From the NCBI RefSeq assembly GCF_029537735.1, contig NZ_JARPUQ010000003.1:353443-417442 (forward strand): 64,000 nt of DNA. Reading direction: 5' to 3'. Position numbers and translations under genes: made by a program. Of this stretch, positions 16,169-24,976 are shown in pieces. The first letter of the stretch is position 1. Every line of letters starts with the position of its first letter. The notes under the pieces were generated by a model. The model made no database searches and was not told the origin of the DNA. It saw nothing but the letters and a program-made list of their open reading frames with translations. Source of the stretch: Robiginitalea aestuariiviva (GTDB lineage Bacteria; Bacteroidota; Bacteroidia; Flavobacteriales; Flavobacteriaceae).

Positions 16169-16199
16169 TTTGGGATTGCGAAAACTCTTCGTATATTTG
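16169..16199 (+). promoter_or_regulatory. rpmH promoter (TTTG-19-TATATTTG)
   Basis: A -33 TTTG at 16169-16172 and a -7 TATATTTG at 16192-16199 are separated by 19 bases, matching the Bacteroidota housekeeping promoter on both elements. Confidence 0.8.
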
Positions 16200-16250
16200 C
16201 GCCCAGATTTTTTAAGCCTTCGGGCCTCATTCCGGGGAAAACAATTCAAG

Positions 16251-16409
16251 ATGAAAAGAACATTTCAGCCATCCAAGAGAAAGAGGAGGAACAAGCACGG
16301 ATTCCGTGAGCGTATGGCATCTGCCAACGGTAGAAAGGTATTGGCCCGCAGAAGAGCTAAAGGTCGCAAGAAATTAAGCGTTTCCTCCGAGCCACGACAC
16401 AAAAAGTAA
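16251..16409 (+). CDS. rpmH: 50S ribosomal protein L34
   Basis: A 52-residue, strongly basic large-subunit protein starting [20 protein letters not shown], the L34 family hallmark, and continuing with [19 protein letters not shown]. The length is normal for Bacteroidota, slightly longer than the Escherichia coli protein. The ATG at 16251 is unambiguous. It is monocistronic, with a good promoter and a terminator, and is not next to rnpA or dnaA as in many other bacteria. Confidence 0.98.
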   Translation: MKRTFQPSKRKRRNKHGFRERMASANGRKVLARRRAKGRKKLSVSSEPRHKK

Positions 16410-16434
16410 ATGGGATATCCTGTTGACAAGTTTA

Positions 16435-16469
16435 AAGGTGTTGCTTTTTAAAAGTGACACCTTTTTTTT
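16435..16469 (+). terminator. Rho-independent terminator between rpmH and carB
   Basis: AAGGTGT (16435-16441) pairs with ACACCTT (16457-16463) and an inner CTTTT/AAAAG stem extends the hairpin. A run of T residues to 16469 follows. Confidence 0.8.
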
Positions 16470-16501
16470 ATCCTTGAACCGCCTAACACGAAACTCATAG
16501 C

Positions 16502-19354
16502 ATGCCCAGAAGAAAAGACATCAACAGCATTTTGATTATCGGATCTGGCCCCATCGTCATTGGCCAGGCCTGCGAATTTGATTACTCCGGCTCCCAAGCC
16601 CTGCGCTCCCTGCGCGAGGACGGGATCAAAACGGTGCTGATCAACAGCAACCCGGCCACCATCATGACGGACCCATCCATGGCAGACCACGTATACCTGC
16701 TGCCGCTTACCACCAAGTCCATCGTAAAGGTGCTGAAGGATCATCCGGAAATCGATGCCGTACTGCCGACCATGGGCGGGCAAACCGCGCTGAACCTGTG
16801 TATCGAGGCGGGCGACAAGGGCATTTGGGAAGACTTTGGGATCGATATCATCGGGGTGGATATCGACGCCATTAACATTACCGAGGACCGGGAAAAATTC
16901 CGGGACCTGATGGAGCGTATCGGAGTGCCCATGGCGCCTCAGGCTACCGCCACTTCTTTCCTGCAGGGGAAAGAGATCGCCCAGGAATTCGGGTTTCCCC
17001 TGGTAATTCGCGCCAGCTATACCCTGGGCGGTGCCGGGGCATCCATTGTTTACCGGCCGGAGGATTTTGACGAACTCCTGAGCCGCGGCCTGGAGATTTC
17101 CCCCATCCACGAGGTAATGATCGACAAGGCCATGATGGGGTGGAAGGAATACGAGCTGGAGCTGCTGCGCGACAAGAATGACAACGTGGTCATTATCTGT
17201 ACCATCGAGAACATGGACCCCATGGGGATCCACACCGGAGATTCCATCACTGTGGCCCCGGCCATGACCCTCTCGGACCGCACTTTTCAGCGGATGCGGG
17301 ATATGGCCATCAAAATGATGCGCGCCATCGGCGACTTTGCCGGCGGCTGTAACGTGCAGTTCGCGGTGAGCCCGGACGAGAAGGAAGACATCATTGCCAT
17401 TGAGATCAACCCCCGGGTGTCCCGCTCTTCGGCCCTGGCTTCCAAGGCTACGGGATACCCCATTGCCAAGGTAGCCGCCAAACTGGCTATTGGCTACCAC
17501 CTGGACGAGCTGGAGAACCAGATCACCAAATCCACCTCGGCCCTCTTTGAGCCCACGCTGGATTACGTGATCGTGAAGATCCCCCGCTGGAACTTCGATA
17601 AATTCGAGGGGGCGGACCGCACTCTGGGGCTGCAGATGAAAGCCGTAGGGGAGGTGATGGGCATTGGGCGTTCCTTTCAGGAAGCCCTGCACAAGGCCAC
17701 CCAGTCCCTGGAGATCAAACGCAACGGCCTGGGCGCAGACGGCAAGGGCTACACGGATTACGACACCATTATCCAGAAGCTGACCCACGCCAGCTGGGAC
17801 CGGGTGTTTGTAATCTACGACGCCATCCAACTGGGCATCCCCCTGAGCCGTATCCACGAGATCACCAAGATCGATATGTGGTTCCTCAAACAATACGAGG
17901 AATTGTACCAGTTGGAAAAGGAAATCAGCCGTTATTCTATTGAAACCCTGCCCAAGGCATTATTACTGGAAGCCAAGCAAAAAGGGTTTGCCGACCGGCA
18001 GATTGCCCATATGCTGGAATGCTGGGAGAGCGAGGTGCACGAGAAACGAATGAACCTCGACATCAAACGGGTATATAAACTGGTGGATACCTGTGCCGCA
18101 GAATTCCAGGCCCTGACGCCCTATTATTACTCCACCTTCGAGGAGGAAATCGAAACCGCGGACGGGAAGCGCTATGTGGCCAACGACAGCGAAGTCACGG
18201 ACCGGAAAAAGATTGTGGTGCTGGGCTCCGGCCCCAACCGCATCGGGCAGGGAATTGAGTTTGACTACTGCTGTGTGCACGGGGTTCTGGCCTCTGCCGA
18301 ATGCGGGTACGAGACCATCATGATCAACTGTAACCCGGAAACGGTCTCCACGGACTTCGACACGGCGGACAAACTCTACTTTGAACCCGTGTTCTGGGAG
18401 CATATCTACGACATTATCCTGCACGAAAAACCCGAAGGGGTGATCGTACAGCTGGGTGGGCAGACTGCCCTGAAGCTGGCCGAAAAGCTGGATAAATACG
18501 GCATCCGCATTATCGGTACCAGTTTTGCCAGCCTGGACCTGGCCGAAGACCGCGGCAGCTTCTCCAGCCTGCTGAAGGACAACGATATTCCCTATCCCCA
18601 GTTCGGGGTAGCCGAAAGCGCCGACCAGGCCCTTGAACTTGCCGATGAATTGAAATTCCCACTCCTGGTTCGTCCGTCTTACGTCCTCGGCGGCCAGGGC
18701 ATGAAGATCGTCATCAACAAGGAAGAGCTGGAGGCCCACGTGGTGGACCTGCTCCGGAAAATCCCCAACAACAAACTGCTGCTGGACCACTACCTGGATG
18801 GGGCCATAGAGGCCGAGGCCGATGCCATCTGCGACGGGGAAGACGTATACATTATCGGGATCATGGAACACATTGAGCCCTGCGGGATCCACTCCGGGGA
18901 CTCCAATGCCACCCTGCCGCCCTTTAACCTGGGGGAATTTGTGCTGCAGCAGATCAAGGACCATACGCGGAAAATAGCCCTGGCCCTGAACACCGTAGGG
19001 CTGATTAACATCCAGTTTGCCGTGAAGGACGACAAGGTGTATGTAATCGAGGCGAACCCCAGGGCGTCCCGTACGGTGCCCTTTATCGCCAAGGCCTACA
19101 AGGAACCCTATGTGAATTACGCCACCAAGGTGATGCTGGGCCACAACAAGCTCAAGGACTTTACCTTCAACCCCCAGCTTGAGGGCTTTGCCATCAAGCA
19201 GCCGGTGTTCAGTTTCAACAAGTTCCCGAATGTGAACAAGAACCTGGGGCCGGAGATGAAGAGTACGGGAGAGAGCATCCTGTTTATCGACAGCCTGAAG
19301 GACGACGAGTTCTACAACCTCTACGCCCGGCGTACCATGTACCTGAGTAAATAA
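16502..19354 (+). CDS. carB: Carbamoyl-phosphate synthase large subunit, lacking the C-terminal MGS regulatory domain
   Basis: A 950-residue enzyme making carbamoyl phosphate from bicarbonate, ATP and ammonia delivered by the small subunit, for pyrimidine and arginine synthesis. Two homologous ATP-grasp halves are visible: IIGSGPIVIGQACEFDYSG at 12-30 with ATP-grasp ~125-335, and VLGSGPNRIGQGIEFDYC near 575 with ATP-grasp ~680-870. The protein ends shortly after the second ATP-grasp region (FPNVNKNLGPEMKSTGES...), so the ~120-residue allosteric domain that binds UMP/ornithine in Escherichia coli is absent. carA is not adjacent. Confidence 0.96.
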   Translation: MPRRKDINSILIIGSGPIVIGQACEFDYSGSQALRSLREDGIKTVLINSNPATIMTDPSMADHVYLLPLTTKSIVKVLKDHPEIDAVLPTMGGQTALNLCIEAGDKGIWEDFGIDIIGVDIDAINITEDREKFRDLMERIGVPMAPQATATSFLQGKEIAQEFGFPLVIRASYTLGGAGASIVYRPEDFDELLSRGLEISPIHEVMIDKAMMGWKEYELELLRDKNDNVVIICTIENMDPMGIHTGDSITVAPAMTLSDRTFQRMRDMAIKMMRAIGDFAGGCNVQFAVSPDEKEDIIAIEINPRVSRSSALASKATGYPIAKVAAKLAIGYHLDELENQITKSTSALFEPTLDYVIVKIPRWNFDKFEGADRTLGLQMKAVGEVMGIGRSFQEALHKATQSLEIKRNGLGADGKGYTDYDTIIQKLTHASWDRVFVIYDAIQLGIPLSRIHEITKIDMWFLKQYEELYQLEKEISRYSIETLPKALLLEAKQKGFADRQIAHMLECWESEVHEKRMNLDIKRVYKLVDTCAAEFQALTPYYYSTFEEEIETADGKRYVANDSEVTDRKKIVVLGSGPNRIGQGIEFDYCCVHGVLASAECGYETIMINCNPETVSTDFDTADKLYFEPVFWEHIYDIILHEKPEGVIVQLGGQTALKLAEKLDKYGIRIIGTSFASLDLAEDRGSFSSLLKDNDIPYPQFGVAESADQALELADELKFPLLVRPSYVLGGQGMKIVINKEELEAHVVDLLRKIPNNKLLLDHYLDGAIEAEADAICDGEDVYIIGIMEHIEPCGIHSGDSNATLPPFNLGEFVLQQIKDHTRKIALALNTVGLINIQFAVKDDKVYVIEANPRASRTVPFIAKAYKEPYVNYATKVMLGHNKLKDFTFNPQLEGFAIKQPVFSFNKFPNVNKNLGPEMKSTGESILFIDSLKDDEFYNLYARRTMYLSK

Positions 19355-19385
19355 GGGAATTCCCGGATTGCGGAGAACCCCCGGC

Positions 19386-20792
19386 CTACCACTCCGTGTG
19401 GAAGGTGCCTTCCCGGTCCGTACGCTCGTAGGTGTGCGCCCCGAAGTAATCCCGTTGGGCCTGTACCAGGTTCAGGGGTAAGCGCCCGCTGCTCATCGCG
19501 TCAAAATACGACAGGCTGCCGGCCAGGGTAGGGATGGCAATACCGTGTTGTATTCCGGCCGATACCAGGCGGCGTGTGGGCTCCAAAGCGGGGCGGACCT
19601 TTTCGGCAAAGCCCGGGTCCAGCAACAGGTTATCCAGCTCCGGTCGGGCCTGATAAGCCCCGGTGATATCGGCCAGCAGGGCAGCCCGGATAATGCAGCC
19701 GGCCCGCCAGATCTTGGCGATTTCCCCCAGTTCCAATTCGTATCCATAAGCCTTTGAGGCTTCCGAGAGCAAATGCATGCCCTGGGCATAGGCCGTGATA
19801 AAGGTAAAATACAGGGTAGCCTCGGCTGCTTCAACCCATTGCAGGTCTGCCGCAGGGAGTGCCGGTTTGGGGTACATGCCTTCGGCCTTTTCACGGATCG
19901 GTTTCAGGGCCGAAATCTGCCGCATGCTCACGGAGATATCCAGGGACGGGACCGGAATCCCAAGGTCCATAGCGTTTTGGGAAGTCCATTTGCCGGTGCC
20001 CTTCTGTTTGGCTTTATCCAGGATGCGGTCTACCAGGGCCCCGCTTCCCAGGGGGTCCGGTTGCCGGAAGATATGTGAGGTAATCTCTACCAGAAAGGAC
20101 TGCAGGCGGCCTTCGTTCCAGCGGGAAAAGGTTGCTGCCAGTTGGGCATTGTCCAGTCCGCCCAGGTGTTTGAGCAGGTCGTAGGTTTCGGCAATGGCCT
20201 GCATCAGGGCGTATTCGATGCCGTTGTGGACCATTTTAACGTAATTCCCGGCCGATTTAGGCCCCAGGTAGGCCACGCAGGGCTCATTTTGGTAACGGGC
20301 AGCAACGGCCTCGAAAATCGGTTTCAGGTGGGCATAGGCCTCCCGGGAGCCCCCGGGCATGATGCTGGGCCCCCTGCGGGCCCCTTCAGCCCCGCCGGAT
20401 ACCCCGGCGCCAAAAAAGTGGATCCCCTTTTCCTTCAAAAAGGCTTCGCGACGGTCCGTATCCTTATAGAAGGAGTTACCGCCGTCTACGATGATGTCGC
20501 CTGCCTCCAAGTGGGGCAGCAGGGCATCGATAACGGCATCCACCGGCTTGCCGGCCGGCACCAGCAGCATGATCCGCCTTGGGCGTTCCAACCCCCCGAC
20601 AAAGGCTTCAAGGTTGTCCGTGGCGCGGACCCGGCCACTGGCAGCCCCCTCTTTTTCGAGTGCCGCCGCTTTTTCAGGATCCAAATCATAACCCAGGGCA
20701 GTAAAGCCCTTGTCCGCCACGTTTAAGATGAAATTCCGGCCCATAACTCCCAGGCCAACCAGGCCGAATGTACTCAAGTCCCTTTCAGGCAT
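19386..20792 (-). CDS. gnd: 6-phosphogluconate dehydrogenase, decarboxylating
   Basis: A 468-residue enzyme converting 6-phosphogluconate to ribulose 5-phosphate with release of CO2 and reduction of NAD(P). The N-terminal Rossmann motif is GLVGLGVMGRNF at about 10-21, the substrate-site loop is VDGGNSFYKDTDRRE, and the catalytic lysine lies in KMVHNGIEYALMQ. The full ~468-residue long-form length is present. The ATG at 20792 (MPERDLSTFGLVGLG) is preferred over an upstream TTG/ATG-free extension. It is divergent from zwf-pgl, completing the oxidative pentose phosphate set. Confidence 0.96.
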   Translation of the reverse strand: MPERDLSTFGLVGLGVMGRNFILNVADKGFTALGYDLDPEKAAALEKEGAASGRVRATDNLEAFVGGLERPRRIMLLVPAGKPVDAVIDALLPHLEAGDIIVDGGNSFYKDTDRREAFLKEKGIHFFGAGVSGGAEGARRGPSIMPGGSREAYAHLKPIFEAVAARYQNEPCVAYLGPKSAGNYVKMVHNGIEYALMQAIAETYDLLKHLGGLDNAQLAATFSRWNEGRLQSFLVEITSHIFRQPDPLGSGALVDRILDKAKQKGTGKWTSQNAMDLGIPVPSLDISVSMRQISALKPIREKAEGMYPKPALPAADLQWVEAAEATLYFTFITAYAQGMHLLSEASKAYGYELELGEIAKIWRAGCIIRAALLADITGAYQARPELDNLLLDPGFAEKVRPALEPTRRLVSAGIQHGIAIPTLAGSLSYFDAMSSGRLPLNLVQAQRDYFGAHTYERTDREGTFHTEW

Positions 20793-20822
20793 ATCATAAC
20801 TTTTTAGGCAGTCCGGCGGCTT

Positions 20823-20851
20823 TTTGCCGGAGCAAAATAACCCTATCTTTG
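20823..20851 (+). promoter_or_regulatory. zwf promoter (TTTG-17-TATCTTTG)
   Basis: TTTG at 20823-20826 and TATCTTTG at 20844-20851, spaced by 17 bases, fit both boxes of the Bacteroidota promoter. The leader before the zwf ATG is about 75 bases. Confidence 0.7.
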
Positions 20852-20932
20852 ACTGCGCCTTCAAAAATAGGGCAAATTATCCATTCCCGGCCGGGGCTCA
20901 AGGCAGGCAGCCGGGTGTTTAAAAACCGTCAC

Positions 20933-22459
20933 ATGCAGCGTACACCCAACCAGCTACTGGTGATCTTCGGGGCCTCCGGGGACCTGACCGAGCGCAAGCT
21001 CATCCCTTCCCTTTTCGACCTCTTCCAACAGGGGCACCTGCCCGAGGGGTTTGCGGTACTCGGGGTGAGCCGAAGCGGGGGTGACGATGCCGAATTCCGT
21101 CGGCGGGTGGCCCTGGAAAACCGCCACATCCCAGAAACGATCGGCAATCATGGCCGCAGGAAGGAGTTCGCGGAAAAACTGCATTCCATGGCGCTGGAAA
21201 ACGGGTACGATGGGGATTATACGGCACTACGGGAGCGCATTGAAGCCCTGCAGCAAAAGGAAAACACGGGCAGGAACTGCCTGTTTTACCTCTCGGTCCC
21301 TCCCAGCATTTATGAAGGAATTGCCCGTCGCCTGCACGAGCAGGGCCTGACAGACCAGGGCGAGGGCCACCGCCGCTTAATCGTGGAAAAGCCCTTTGGG
21401 TACGACCTGGCAACGGCCCGGCAGCTCAATACCAGCCTGCAGCAGTATTTTGAAGAATCGCAGATCTACCGGATTGACCATTACCTGGGGAAGGAAACCG
21501 TGCAGAACCTGCTGGTCACGCGTTTTGCCAATTCCATTTTTGAGCCCCTCTGGAACCGGAATTACATCCGCCATGTAGAGATTACCAACGCCGAAAGTGT
21601 GGGGGTGGGCAAACGGGGCGGCTATTACGATGGAGCCGGGGCCCTGCGCGACATGTTTCAGAACCACCTGTTGCAGATCGTTTCCCTGGTGGTGATGGAG
21701 CCACCGATAGGATCGGATGCGGAATCCATCCGGAACGAAAAAGTAAAAGCACTCAGGTCCCTGCGCATTATGCGGGACCCGGAGGAGCTCAGTGCCCATA
21801 CTATTCGCGGGCAGTACCTGGCCGGGGAAATTGACGGGCAGCAGGTGCCCGGGTACCGGGAAGAACCCGGGGTAGACCCGCACTCCACCACAGAAACCTA
21901 TGCGGCCATAAAATTCTATGTGGATAACTGGCGGTGGGCCGGGGTGCCGTTTTTTGTGCGCACCGCCAAGCGTATGCCCACCAAGGTTACCGAAGTGGTG
22001 ATCCACTTCCAGAGCCCCCACCACCAACTGTTCCGGGAGGAGCATTTGGACAGTAAAGACAACAAACTCATTATCCGTATCCAGCCGGATGAGGGGGTCC
22101 TGATTAAATTTGGGGTAAAGGTGCCCGGGCAGGGCTTCCAGGTAGAGCGGGCCAATATGGATTTCTACTATTCAGACCTGTCGGAATCCCGGGTGATGGA
22201 CGCCTACGAGCGCCTCCTGCTGGACGCCATGCAGGGCGATGCCACCCTTTACGCCCGGGCGGACGAGGTAGAGGCGGCCTGGGAATTCGTGGACCCTATC
22301 CTCGACTACTGGAAGCACGGCAAGGATGTGCCCACCTACGGGTATACCGCCGGGATGTGGGGCCCCCGCAATGCCGACGATATGTTTGAAGGCCCCCATT
22401 ACTGGCGCAATCCGGGCGCCCACCTGCGGGACGACCCCGCCTTTTGTATCATTACCTGA
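20933..22459 (+). CDS. zwf: Glucose-6-phosphate 1-dehydrogenase
   Basis: A 508-residue enzyme oxidising glucose 6-phosphate to 6-phosphogluconolactone. The coenzyme-binding loop GASGDLTERKL is at residues 13-23, and the active-site motif RIDHYLGKETVQN has His183. EKPFGYDL precedes it. Length is normal. The ATG at 20933 begins MQRTPNQLLVIFGASGDLT. Pgl starts six bases after the stop, and gnd is divergent, so the complete oxidative branch of the pentose phosphate pathway is clustered here. Confidence 0.97.
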   Translation: MQRTPNQLLVIFGASGDLTERKLIPSLFDLFQQGHLPEGFAVLGVSRSGGDDAEFRRRVALENRHIPETIGNHGRRKEFAEKLHSMALENGYDGDYTALRERIEALQQKENTGRNCLFYLSVPPSIYEGIARRLHEQGLTDQGEGHRRLIVEKPFGYDLATARQLNTSLQQYFEESQIYRIDHYLGKETVQNLLVTRFANSIFEPLWNRNYIRHVEITNAESVGVGKRGGYYDGAGALRDMFQNHLLQIVSLVVMEPPIGSDAESIRNEKVKALRSLRIMRDPEELSAHTIRGQYLAGEIDGQQVPGYREEPGVDPHSTTETYAAIKFYVDNWRWAGVPFFVRTAKRMPTKVTEVVIHFQSPHHQLFREEHLDSKDNKLIIRIQPDEGVLIKFGVKVPGQGFQVERANMDFYYSDLSESRVMDAYERLLLDAMQGDATLYARADEVEAAWEFVDPILDYWKHGKDVPTYGYTAGMWGPRNADDMFEGPHYWRNPGAHLRDDPAFCIIT

Positions 22460-22465
22460 TCTCTT

Positions 22466-23230
22466 ATGGAAGTACAGATCCTCCCGACCAAACAAGCCGT
22501 TGCCGAAGCCCTTTCCGAATACCTGGTGGCCTGGTGCCAAAGCAGGGAAGCATACCACCTGGCCCTATCCGGGGGCAGTACCCCCAAAATATGGTTTGAC
22601 CATATGGCCGCCCATTTCCGGGAGCAACTGCCCTGGGATGCTCTGCATTGGTATTGGGGGGACGAGCGCTGCGTGCCCCCGGATCACCCGGAAAGCAATT
22701 ATGGGATGACGGCAAGGCACTTATTGGAACCCCTGGGGATTGCCCCGGATCGGGTACATCGGGTACATGGGGAGGCCAGGCCGGATGATGAGGCACCCCG
22801 GTACGCCGGGGTACTGGAAGCTCTCTTGCCCCAAGCCCATGAGATGCCGCAGTTTGATTTGGTAATCCTGGGGATGGGGGACGACGGGCATACGGCATCG
22901 GTATTTCCCCACCAGATGGGGTTGTGGGATGCCCCCGAAGGGTGCGTGGTGGCTACCCACCCGGAAAGCGGGCAAAAACGCATCAGCTTAACGGGGCCCT
23001 GGATCAACAATGCCAGGCGGGTGGTCTTTTTGGTTACCGGGGCTTCCAAGGCGGAAATGGTCCGGGAAGTACTGGAGGGGCCGGAGGCTGCCAAACACTA
23101 TCCCGCCGCGCGGGTAAGCCCGACGGACGGGAAGTTGCTGTGGCTGCTGGATGCGGAGGCTGCGGCCGGGCTGTCCGCGGAGTTTATCGCCTCCTGTGGG
23201 GGGATTGGTCCGGTTCTACCCGGTAAATAA
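22466..23230 (+). CDS. pgl: 6-phosphogluconolactonase (DevB/Pgl type)
   Basis: A 254-residue enzyme hydrolysing 6-phosphogluconolactone. Family motifs are LALSGGSTPKIW near 34, WGDERCVPPDHPESN and LGMGDDGHTASVFP. The N-terminus (MEVQILPTKQAVAEALS) fits the family. It follows zwf after six bases, so co-transcription is near certain. The last 47 bases overlap the 3' end of a minus-strand gene, so the two converge with shared coding DNA. Confidence 0.95.
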   Translation: MEVQILPTKQAVAEALSEYLVAWCQSREAYHLALSGGSTPKIWFDHMAAHFREQLPWDALHWYWGDERCVPPDHPESNYGMTARHLLEPLGIAPDRVHRVHGEARPDDEAPRYAGVLEALLPQAHEMPQFDLVILGMGDDGHTASVFPHQMGLWDAPEGCVVATHPESGQKRISLTGPWINNARRVVFLVTGASKAEMVREVLEGPEAAKHYPAARVSPTDGKLLWLLDAEAAAGLSAEFIASCGGIGPVLPGK

Positions 23231-23549
23231 AATATGGGGTGTCTCCCCACCAGGGAAAGGTGGCAAAGTGTTCCCGGTAGTAGAGCTTCACGTATTCCCC
23301 CTGGTATTCCTCCAGTTGTTTGATGACCTCTTCCTCCTTGTCCAAAACGGAAAAAGAAAAGATCTGAGCCCCTGAAATCCCCTGGCTGATCTGGCCCTCC
23401 CAGGTTTTGATCAGTACCCCTTTATGGCTGATTTTGATGAGTTCCCCGGCCCGCACCCCTTCGCTGAAGGGCACGTAGTATAAAAAGGCATATACCCCCA
23501 TAAAGAGGAGCAACAGGATGCCGAGGGTTGCGAACAGGGCTTTTTTCAT
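23184..23549 (-). CDS. Small membrane-anchored hypothetical protein
   Basis: A 121-residue protein with a single N-terminal hydrophobic segment (ALFATLGILLLLFMGVYAF) and a short soluble domain (GELIKISHKGVLIKTWEGQ, YYREHFATFPWWGDTPYFIY). The YREHF..PWWGDTPYF segment is characteristic of a small family found in Flavobacteriia next to rmuC and the gnd-zwf-pgl cluster, sometimes mislabelled as 6-phosphogluconate dehydrogenase. It has no dehydrogenase motif. It starts nine bases after rmuC and overlaps the end of pgl by 47 bases. Function is unknown. Confidence 0.75.
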   Translation of the reverse strand: MKKALFATLGILLLLFMGVYAFLYYVPFSEGVRAGELIKISHKGVLIKTWEGQISQGISGAQIFSFSVLDKEEEVIKQLEEYQGEYVKLYYREHFATFPWWGDTPYFIYRVEPDQSPHRRR

Positions 23550-23558
23550 GGGTCTGGG

Positions 23559-24911
23559 TTAAGGGGTTTCTGGGGACGATTCCAGGGAGGCGGCCCCGGA
23601 GGTTTCCGCAGCGCGCTTCAACAGGGATTCCGGGATGGATTTCTTGGCCTTGGCCCCCAATTGCCGGAGTTTCTCGGTCCGGCTGATCAGGTCGCCCTTG
23701 CCGGAGACCAGTTTGTTCATGGCGCCTTCGTAATCCTTTTTGGCCAGGTCCATCTTGCGGCCCACCTCGGTGAGGTCCTCCACAAAGCCTACAAATTTGT
23801 CGTAGAGGTTCCCGGCCTGGCGCGCAATTTCCAGGGCATTACGGCGCTGTTTTTCGTTGCTCCACATGCTGTCTATGGTGCGCAGGGTGGCCAGCAGGGT
23901 AGAGGGGGTTACGATAACGATATTCTTGGCGAAGGCGGAGTTGTAGATCTCATTGTCAAAATTGATGGCAATGGTAAAGGCGGTTTCAATCGGGACAAAC
24001 ATCAGCACAAAATCCGGGCTTTCCATTTCGTAGAGGTCCTCGTACTTCTTGGCGGATAGCTGGTCCACATGGCGGCGCAGGGAGGACACGTGGTCTTTCA
24101 GGTGCCGTTCCCGCTGGTCTTCCTCGGCATTGACAAAGCGTTCGTAGTCCGTAAGGGACACCTTGGAATCCACCACCATTTTGTTGCCGTTGGGCAGGTG
24201 GATGATCACGTCCGGCATCAGGCGGCTGCCGTCTTCCCGGGTAAAGCTCTGTTGCACGGAATATTCCCGGTCCCGCTCCAGGCCGGATTTTTCCAGTACC
24301 CGCTCCAGCACCAGTTCTCCCCAGTTCCCCTGCATCTTGCTGTCGCCTTTCAGCGCGCGGGTCAGGTTTTCGGCCTCCTGGGTGATTTTCAGGTTCTGGT
24401 TCTGCAGGTTCAGCAGTTGTTCCCGCAAGGCCTGGTGGATGCCGTAGTTTTCCTTGCGGGTTTCCTCAACCTTTTTCTCGAAGAGCTGGATGCGCTCCTG
24501 CAGGGGGTTGAGGATGTTTTTGATGTTCTTCTGGTTTTGCTCGGTGAATTTCAGGCTCTTTTCGTCCAGGATTTTATTGGCCAGGTTTTCGAATTCCTTG
24601 GTAAACTTCTCCTGCATCTCCTCCAGCGCCTGCTGCTGCTCGGCCTGCTTCTCCTGTAGGCTGGCCAGCTGCGATTCCCGGCGGACCAGTTCTTCCCGCA
24701 GCCGCTCCCGATCCAGTTGCAGGGTCTGGGCCTGCTGTCGCGTTTCCTGCAGTTCCCCGCCCAGGCGTTCCAGGTTGCTGCCCAGTTGCCGTTCGCGCTC
24801 CTGCAGCGCGCTCTGAGCGCTTTGGGTTTTAAGCTTCAGGATGTAGCTGCCCAGGAAAAAACCGATGCCCAGGCATCCCAATCCGATAACCACGATCCAA
24901 ATCGTATCCAT
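23559..24911 (-). CDS. rmuC: DNA recombination protein RmuC
   Basis: A 450-residue inner-membrane protein. It has one N-terminal helix (IWIVVIGLGCLGIGFFLGSY), a long coiled coil around residues 30-190 rich in Glu, Gln and Leu heptads, and the RmuC nuclease-like domain at ~195-400 (QGNWGELVLERVLE, MPDVIIHLPNGNKMVVDSKV, FVLMFVPIETAF). The family limits inversions at short inverted repeats, and its biochemical activity is poorly known. It begins at the ATG 24911 and is followed after nine bases by the small hypothetical membrane protein. Confidence 0.92.
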   Translation of the reverse strand: MDTIWIVVIGLGCLGIGFFLGSYILKLKTQSAQSALQERERQLGSNLERLGGELQETRQQAQTLQLDRERLREELVRRESQLASLQEKQAEQQQALEEMQEKFTKEFENLANKILDEKSLKFTEQNQKNIKNILNPLQERIQLFEKKVEETRKENYGIHQALREQLLNLQNQNLKITQEAENLTRALKGDSKMQGNWGELVLERVLEKSGLERDREYSVQQSFTREDGSRLMPDVIIHLPNGNKMVVDSKVSLTDYERFVNAEEDQRERHLKDHVSSLRRHVDQLSAKKYEDLYEMESPDFVLMFVPIETAFTIAINFDNEIYNSAFAKNIVIVTPSTLLATLRTIDSMWSNEKQRRNALEIARQAGNLYDKFVGFVEDLTEVGRKMDLAKKDYEGAMNKLVSGKGDLISRTEKLRQLGAKAKKSIPESLLKRAAETSGAASLESSPETP

Positions 24912-24976
24912 GCTGTCTTGCCTTTGGTGTAAAGATAGGAAGAAGCCTGAAGAAGAAAAGCAGTCCGGGGCAGGGA

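Noticed and set aside
16448..17893. 481-codon minus-strand open frame opposite carB
   Set aside because: Shadow of the ATP-grasp domain, rich in His/Gly/Asp from reverse-complement codons; carB on the plus strand is unambiguous.
23184..23549. A second 6-phosphogluconate dehydrogenase fragment
   Set aside because: Database annotations of such proteins may carry that name, but this one has a membrane helix and no Rossmann or substrate-binding motif.
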